Below are positions 6,012-9,006 of a DNA stretch of 9,006 bases, piece after piece (positions within the stretch are counted from its first letter, which is position 1; each line of letters opens with the position of its first letter). The notes under the pieces are model-generated. The model was not told the DNA's origin, did no database searches, and worked only from the letters and a program-made list of their open reading frames with translations. The stretch comes from Oscillospiraceae bacterium. GTDB taxonomy: Bacteria > Bacillota_A > Clostridia > Oscillospirales > Ruminococcaceae. The position numbers and the translations under genes are program-made. Where the stretch lies: assembly GCA_017400025.1 (NCBI GenBank), contig JAFQAF010000324.1, forward strand, positions 1 through 9,006. The letters run 5' to 3'.

Positions 6012-7880
6012 TTACAGATTCTTTACGTTCAGTGCACGGATGGCATTGAGAACTGCCAGCACCATTACACCAACGTCAGAGAATATTGCCAGCCACATGT
6101 TGGCAATACCCACTGCACCCAGAATCAGGCACAGAACCTTTACGCCGATGGCAAAGTAGATGTTCTGGTATACAATACCCACACATTTCTTTGCAATTTT
6201 CACGGCTTTGGCAATCTTCATCGGGTCGTCATCCATAAGCACAACGTCTGCTGCTTCAATAGCTGCATCCGAACCCATGGCTCCCATTGCAATGCCTATG
6301 TCTGCGCGGGAGAGAACCGGGGCATCGTTTATGCCGTCACCCACAAAAACAAGGTTTTCTTTCCGGACTTTTCTGGCCAGCAGTTCTTCCACTTTGTCCA
6401 CCTTGTCACCCGGCAGCAGCTGGCTGTAAACTTCGTCTATAGCCAGTTCTTTTGCCACACTGTCTGCCACCGCTTTTGTATCGCCTGTCAGCATAACAGT
6501 TTTGTTTATACCTATTTTCTTCAGGTCTGCAATTGCCTGGCGGGCTGTAGGTTTCATAATGTCAGAAATCAGTATGTGACCTGCAAATTTTCCGTCCACA
6601 GCAATATGTACCACTGTGCCCACACCGTCACATTCAGTGTATTCCACACCGTATTTTTCCATCAGTCTGCCGTTGCCGGCCAGCACCTGGATGCCGTCCA
6701 CAACAGCGCACACGCCGTGGCCGCTTATTTCCTGAACATCAGTTACCCTGTTCATATCAATCCGCCTGCCGTATGCTTTCTGCAGACTTTTTGAAATAGG
6801 GTGGGAAGAATGGCACTCTGCCAGTGCTGCGTATTCAATCAGCTTTTCTTCTTCCATTGTGGCGTGGTGGATACCGCTCACTTCAAAGACACCCTGTGTC
6901 ATTGTACCGGTTTTGTCAAACACCACGTATTTTGTGTATGCAAGTGCTTCCAGATAGTTGGAACCCTTTACCAGCACCCCTGCATTGCTTGCGCCGCCGA
7001 TACCTGCAAAGAAGGACAGCGGAATACTGATAACCAGTGCGCAAGGGCAGGAGATAACCAGGAAGGTGAGGGCTCTGTAAATCCATTCGCCCCAGTTTGC
7101 CGGCTGGCCAATAACCATCAGTACCAGCGGCGGTATCAGCGCCAGGGCCAGGGCACTGTAGCATACTATAGGTGTATAGTAATAAGCAAATCTTGAAATA
7201 AAGTTTTCACTGCGGGATTTTCTGCTGCTGGCGTTTTCCACCAGGTCCAGAATTTTGGAAACTGTGGATTCGCCGAATTCCTTTGTTGTCCTGATTTTCA
7301 GCAGGCCTGTCATATTGATACAGCCACTGATGATTTCGTCACCGGTGTCCACATCTCGCGGCAGGCTTTCGCCTGTCAGCGCTGCGGTGTTCAGTGTGGA
7401 GCTGCCTTCGGTAATCACGCCGTCAATCGGCACTTTTTCACCTGGCTGTACAACAATCACTGTGCCTATTGCCACTTCGTCCGGGTCTACCTGTTCAAGG
7501 CTGCTGTCTTCCTTTTCTATGTTGGCATAGTCCGGGCGGATGTCCATCAGCTGGCTGATGTTTCTGCGGCTTTTGCCCACGGCATAGCTCTGGAACCATT
7601 CACCAATCTGGAAAAACAGCATAACTGCAACGCCTTCTGTGTACTCACCCAGAATAATGGCGCCTACAGTGGCTACCGCCATAAGAAAACTTTCGTCAAA
7701 AACCTGTTTGTTCTTTACGCCCAGGAAGGCCTTGCGCAGAATATCGTGACCGATAACAAGATATGGCACCATATACAGTGCAAATTTCAGAAAACCTGTC
7801 ACAGGAAGAAATGCCAGCACAATCATCAGCACACTGGCGATGATAATGCGCTTCAGCATTTTCTTTTGCTTTTTAGTCAA
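6012..7880 (-). CDS. cadA: P1B-type heavy-metal ATPase (Zn2+/Cd2+/Pb2+ exporter) without N-terminal HMA domain
   Basis: This 622-aa ATP-driven exporter pumps divalent soft metals out of the cytoplasm. Motifs in order are the actuator loop TGES (169-172), the metal-site CPC (278-280, SCPCALVISIPLSF), the phosphorylation site DKTGT (322-326, D322), the P1B-specific HP (H360-P361), TGD (465-467) and GDGINDAP (514-521). Eight membrane helices fit the P1B topology: two before residue 50, two at 63-95, two at 235-295, two at 570-617. CPC followed by ALV-S-P, with K581 and D602 (SDVG) in the last helices, marks subgroup P1B-2 (ZntA/CadA), not copper pumps. Most family members carry one or more N-terminal HMA domains; this protein starts almost directly at helix 1, and a separate HMA protein is encoded 29 bp upstream. 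The start is TTG at 7880, with GGGGAG 10 nt upstream; ATG at residue 8 is an alternative. Confidence 0.96.
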   Translation of the reverse strand: MTKKQKKMLKRIIIASVLMIVLAFLPVTGFLKFALYMVPYLVIGHDILRKAFLGVKNKQVFDESFLMAVATVGAIILGEYTEGVAVMLFFQIGEWFQSYAVGKSRRNISQLMDIRPDYANIEKEDSSLEQVDPDEVAIGTVIVVQPGEKVPIDGVITEGSSTLNTAALTGESLPRDVDTGDEIISGCINMTGLLKIRTTKEFGESTVSKILDLVENASSRKSRSENFISRFAYYYTPIVCYSALALALIPPLVLMVIGQPANWGEWIYRALTFLVISCPCALVISIPLSFFAGIGGASNAGVLVKGSNYLEALAYTKYVVFDKTGTMTQGVFEVSGIHHATMEEEKLIEYAALAECHSSHPISKSLQKAYGRRIDMNRVTDVQEISGHGVCAVVDGIQVLAGNGRLMEKYGVEYTECDGVGTVVHIAVDGKFAGHILISDIMKPTARQAIADLKKIGINKTVMLTGDTKAVADSVAKELAIDEVYSQLLPGDKVDKVEELLARKVRKENLVFVGDGINDAPVLSRADIGIAMGAMGSDAAIEAADVVLMDDDPMKIAKAVKIAKKCVGIVYQNIYFAIGVKVLCLILGAVGIANMWLAIFSDVGVMVLAVLNAIRALNVKNL

Positions 7881-7909
7881 AATTTACTCACTCCCCTGAA
7901 AATTATAGA

Positions 7910-8128
7910 TTAGAAGTAGATTTCGCAGTCGTCTTCTACTTTTTTGCAGTTTTCCAGAACTACAGGCATAACAGCTTTTGGATCTGCGCCTTCTTCAAAT
8001 TCAACTTCCATTTTCTGTGTCATAAAGTTAACTACTGCTGCTTTAACGCCTTCTGTAGCATTTGTTGTGTTTTCCATTTTGCGTGCGCAGTTTGCACAGT
8101 CAACTTCGATTTTGTAAACTTTTTTCAT
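7910..8128 (-). CDS. Free-standing HMA-domain metal-binding protein
   Basis: This 72-aa single HMA domain has the metal-binding loop V-D-C11-A-N-C14 (EVDCANCARKME), the form common in Zn/Cd ATPases, rather than the GMTCxxC of copper chaperones. The rest follows the beta-alpha-beta-beta-alpha-beta pattern (EGVKAAVVNF, KMEVEFEEGADPKAVMPVVLENC). Two extra cysteines, C61 and C68, lie near the acidic C-terminus (VEDDCEIYF) and could add ligands. ATG 8128 has a near-perfect GGAGGA (8141-8136) 7 nt upstream; the longer open frame to 8185 would start inside the operator and is rejected. It is first in an operon with the HMA-less ATPase gene (29-bp gap). It therefore probably substitutes for the pump's missing N-terminal domain, as a metal chaperone or regulatory subunit. 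Annotation pipelines often call such proteins copper chaperones (CopZ); motif and neighbours argue for zinc or cadmium here. Confidence 0.94.
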   Translation of the reverse strand: MKKVYKIEVDCANCARKMENTTNATEGVKAAVVNFMTQKMEVEFEEGADPKAVMPVVLENCKKVEDDCEIYF

Positions 8129-8164
8129 AATAGTTTCCTCCGGTAAGTAATTGAAAATCATTTG

Positions 8165-8190
8165 TATATTTGAACACTTGTTCAACTATT
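8165..8190. promoter_or_regulatory. 12-2-12 ArsR/SmtB-type operator O1 on the ATPase operon start
   Basis: TTGAACA (8170-8176), CT, TGTTCAA (8179-8185) is a perfect 7-bp inverted repeat with 2-bp spacer. Flanking ATA (8166-8168) and TAT (8187-8189) complete a full match to the known ATAnnTGAACAnnTnTTCAnnTAT operator of SmtB/CzrA/CadC-like repressors. It covers about +1 to +26 of the minus-strand HMA-ATPase transcript, where bound repressor would block initiation or early elongation. Confidence 0.92.
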
Positions 8191-8197
8191 TGATTTG

Positions 8198-8226
8198 ATT
8201 ATACACAACAGCGGGCAAAAAGTCAA
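8198..8226 (-). promoter_or_regulatory. Promoter of the HMA-ATPase operon
   Basis: On the minus strand, TTGACT (8226-8221) is separated by 17 bp from a perfect TATAAT (8203-8198). The predicted start is near 8191, directly at the edge of operator O1. Such a strong promoter needs tight repression, which the operator position would provide. The leader to the HMA start codon is about 63 nt. Confidence 0.92.
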
Positions 8227-8266
8227 TGCAAAACTCTGTAAATCCGACAGAATCCGCAGGGAATAC

Positions 8267-8286
8267 ATTTGAATATTTGTTCAAAT
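8267..8286. promoter_or_regulatory. Variant ArsR-type operator O2
   Basis: ATTTGAA (8267-8273) and TTCAAAT (8280-8286) form a 7-bp inverted repeat. Read as a 12-2-12 site it is TTGAATA-tt-TGTTCAA, one base off the O1 core. It lies about 45 bp upstream of the ArsR promoter -10 and outside both promoter cores, so it may be a second repressor site for autoregulation or cooperative binding. Confidence 0.65.
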
Positions 8287-8290
8287 AAAG

Positions 8291-8306
8291 ACAGTTGAAC
8301 AACTGT
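8291..8306. promoter_or_regulatory. Half operator / palindrome O3
   Basis: ACAGTT-GAAC-AACTGT is a perfect 6-bp inverted repeat, and it contains one exact TTGAACA half-site (8295-8301), the other arm being TGTATAT. Its centre, taken as a 12-2-12 site, is 26 bp from that of O2. It ends 6 bp before the regulator's -35, a position from which bound protein could affect RNA polymerase. Confidence 0.45.
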
Positions 8307-8312
8307 ATATTA

Positions 8313-8341
8313 TTGACAAATATTGATTTAAGTGATTAAAT
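8313..8341 (+). promoter_or_regulatory. Promoter of the ArsR-family regulator
   Basis: Consensus TTGACA (8313-8318), 17-bp spacer, TTAAAT (8336-8341) with TGA directly before it. The predicted start near 8348 gives a leader of about 22 nt before the ATG at 8370. It diverges from the HMA-ATPase promoter. Confidence 0.8.
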
Positions 8342-8369
8342 ATGTTTGTATAAAGGTAAAGGTGAAACT

Positions 8370-8699
8370 ATGAATACAAATGTAAACATAAATGAAATAA
8401 GAGAAAATATGCCGGACTACAATGCCATAGGTGCACTGTCTGATTTTTTCAAAATAATGGGGGATTCCACCAGGCTGCAGATTATTCTCACACTGCAGGG
8501 CAGGGAACTGTGCGTTACAGATATTGCCACCTGTCTGGATATGTCCATCTCTTCTGTATCCCACCAGCTGAAAAGCCTGCGTCTGTCCATACTTATCAAA
8601 CAGCGCAAGGAAGGCAGAACAGTCTGTTACTCCCTGGACGATGACCATGTGCGGGATATTCTGGCTACATCGCTGGAGCACGTCAGCCACGTGTTGTGA
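8370..8699 (+). CDS. ArsR/SmtB-family metal-responsive repressor (CzrA-like zinc sensor)
   Basis: This 109-aa winged-helix repressor is predicted to release DNA when it binds metal. The family core is clear: DFFKIMGDSTRLQIILTL, then ELCVTDIATCLDMSISSVSHQLKSLR (recognition helix) and the wing LIKQRKEGRTVCYSL. The alpha-5 metal site is complete: D91-x-H93, then H104 eleven residues later and H107 three after that. This is the same spacing as D84/H86/H97/H100 of the zinc sensor CzrA. The alpha-3 cysteine box of CadC/ArsR (ELCVCDL) is degraded to ELCVTD, with only C48. Zn(II)/Co(II) sensing is therefore more likely than Cd/Pb or arsenite sensing. ATG 8370 follows AAAGGTG (8358-8364); a TTG at 8346 in frame would precede the predicted transcript start. 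Its divergent position and the matched operator point to control of the ATPase operon. Confidence 0.95.
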   Translation: MNTNVNINEIRENMPDYNAIGALSDFFKIMGDSTRLQIILTLQGRELCVTDIATCLDMSISSVSHQLKSLRLSILIKQRKEGRTVCYSLDDDHVRDILATSLEHVSHVL

Positions 8700-8715
8700 T
8701 TGTTCATAAACTTGC

Positions 8716-8737
8716 AGCCGCTTCCGGGCGGCTTTTT
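8716..8737 (+). terminator. Intrinsic terminator after the ArsR-family gene
   Basis: AGCCGC (8716-8721) pairs with GCGGCT (8728-8733) around TTCCGG, followed by TTTTT through 8737. It lies 16 nt past the stop codon, so the regulator is monocistronic. Confidence 0.9.
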
Positions 8738-8766
8738 GTTTTATTGGTGCATTGTTATATTTGCTG

Positions 8767-8802
8767 TAAAATGATAAAATTTATTGTATAAAATGATAAT
8801 AT
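8767..8802. repeat. Direct repeat of 11 bp at 22-bp period
   Basis: TAAAATGATAA occurs at 8767-8777 and again at 8789-8799, 22 bp apart, about two helical turns. The match continues imperfectly on the right (AAT / TAT). A further ATGAT is at 8806-8810. It lies in the AT-rich region upstream of the transporter promoter and could be a binding site for an activator or repressor, or simply chance in AT-rich DNA. Confidence 0.4.
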
Positions 8803-8816
8803 CTTATGATATAACA

Positions 8817-8846
8817 TTGTGAATCTTAACAGTATAGTGATATACT
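8817..8846 (+). promoter_or_regulatory. Promoter candidate for the MFS transporter
   Basis: TTGTGA (8817-8822), 18-bp spacer, TATACT (8841-8846) with TGA directly before the -10 (extended -10). The predicted start near 8853 gives a leader of about 45 nt before the ATG at 8898. Confidence 0.6.
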
Positions 8847-8897
8847 TTTAAAGTCAGATTGTTTTAACTGTTCTTAAGCGAAAGAAAGGAATTTTCA

Positions 8898-9006
8898 ATG
8901 AACACACAGTCAAAGAAAAAAGGATTCCACTATGGTTGGGTTATAGTATTTGTAGGCTTCCTGGCCATGTGGTTTATTACATGTATATTTTCATCTGTTG
9001 CAGGTA
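8898..9006 (+). CDS. MFS transporter, N-terminus (cut by window edge)
   Basis: Only the first 36 codons are present. They read as a short basic N-terminus (NTQSKKKG), then FHYGWVIVFVGFLAMWFITC, the start of a first membrane helix. The HYGWVIV sequence right before the helix is typical of the OFA (oxalate/formate antiporter-like) and related branches of the major facilitator superfamily; the substrate cannot be inferred. ATG 8898 is preceded by AAAGGA (8885-8890), a good ribosome binding site. It has its own promoter region after the regulator's terminator, so it is probably not part of the metal locus. Confidence is limited by the short fragment. Confidence 0.78.
   Translation, partial: MNTQSKKKGFHYGWVIVFVGFLAMWFITCIFSSVAG

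Noticed and set aside
6801..7196. 131-codon plus-strand open frame inside the ATPase gene
   Set aside because: It is antisense to the conserved CPC and DKTGT core of the ATPase, with Cys/His-rich composition typical of a shadow frame.
8129..8185. Upstream extension of the HMA protein to 8185
   Set aside because: It starts within operator O1 near the predicted transcription start and lacks a Shine-Dalgarno; ATG 8128 has GGAGGA and an HMA-typical N-terminus.
8346..8369. TTG start at 8346 for the ArsR-family gene
   Set aside because: It lies just before the predicted transcript start at about 8348, and its extra codons include the Shine-Dalgarno of ATG 8370.
1..9006. CRISPR array, insertion sequence, prophage or toxin-antitoxin content
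   Set aside because: No regularly spaced repeats, terminal inverted repeats, transposase or integrase motifs, or paired small toxin/antitoxin genes are visible on either strand.

Overview
The window looks like the chromosome of a low-to-moderate GC Firmicute, probably an anaerobe of class Clostridia. Supporting signs are strong AGGAG-type ribosome binding sites, near-consensus sigma-A promoters with 17-bp spacers, many short GC hairpin/U-tract terminators, a T-box-controlled tRNA synthetase gene, and the block recA-recX-rimO-pgsA. The species cannot be named from the sequence alone.

Layout. (1) 1-2839, + strand: a housekeeping operon with the 3' end of recA, then recX (11-nt overlap with recA), rimO (starts on the base after the recX stop) and pgsA. 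(2) 2841-3236: two tandem promoter candidates, then a Cys-specific T-box leader whose stem I, stem II with S-turn, IIA/B pseudoknot with F-box, antiterminator and terminator can all be folded by hand. It controls cysS (3237-4628). (3) 4629-5862: two terminators, a minus-strand GNAT acetyltransferase, an AT-rich intergenic stretch, and an unrecognised two-helix membrane protein with a C-terminal Cys4 zinc-ribbon-like tail. (4) 5943-8737: a metal-resistance locus. A minus-strand operon encodes a 72-aa free-standing HMA metal-binding protein and a P1B-type Zn/Cd/Pb ATPase that has no HMA domain of its own. Divergent from it is an ArsR/SmtB repressor with a complete CzrA-type alpha-5 zinc site. 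A textbook 12-2-12 operator lies on the predicted transcription start of the ATPase operon, and two variant sites lie upstream of the regulator's promoter. (5) 8738-9006: an AT-rich regulatory stretch and the start of an MFS transporter cut by the window edge.

How it works together. The first block covers recombination (RecA and its modulator RecX), ribosomal protein S12 modification and phosphatidylglycerol synthesis. CysRS supply is probably set by uncharged tRNA-Cys through the T-box. In the metal locus, excess Zn(II) (or Cd/Pb) should release the ArsR-type repressor from its operator. That would induce the small HMA protein, which may hand metal to or regulate the pump, and the ATPase, which exports the metal. 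I see no CRISPR array, insertion sequence, prophage, rRNA or tRNA gene. The most notable points are the split HMA/ATPase arrangement with its operators, the fully resolvable Cys T-box, and the small zinc-ribbon membrane protein of unknown role.
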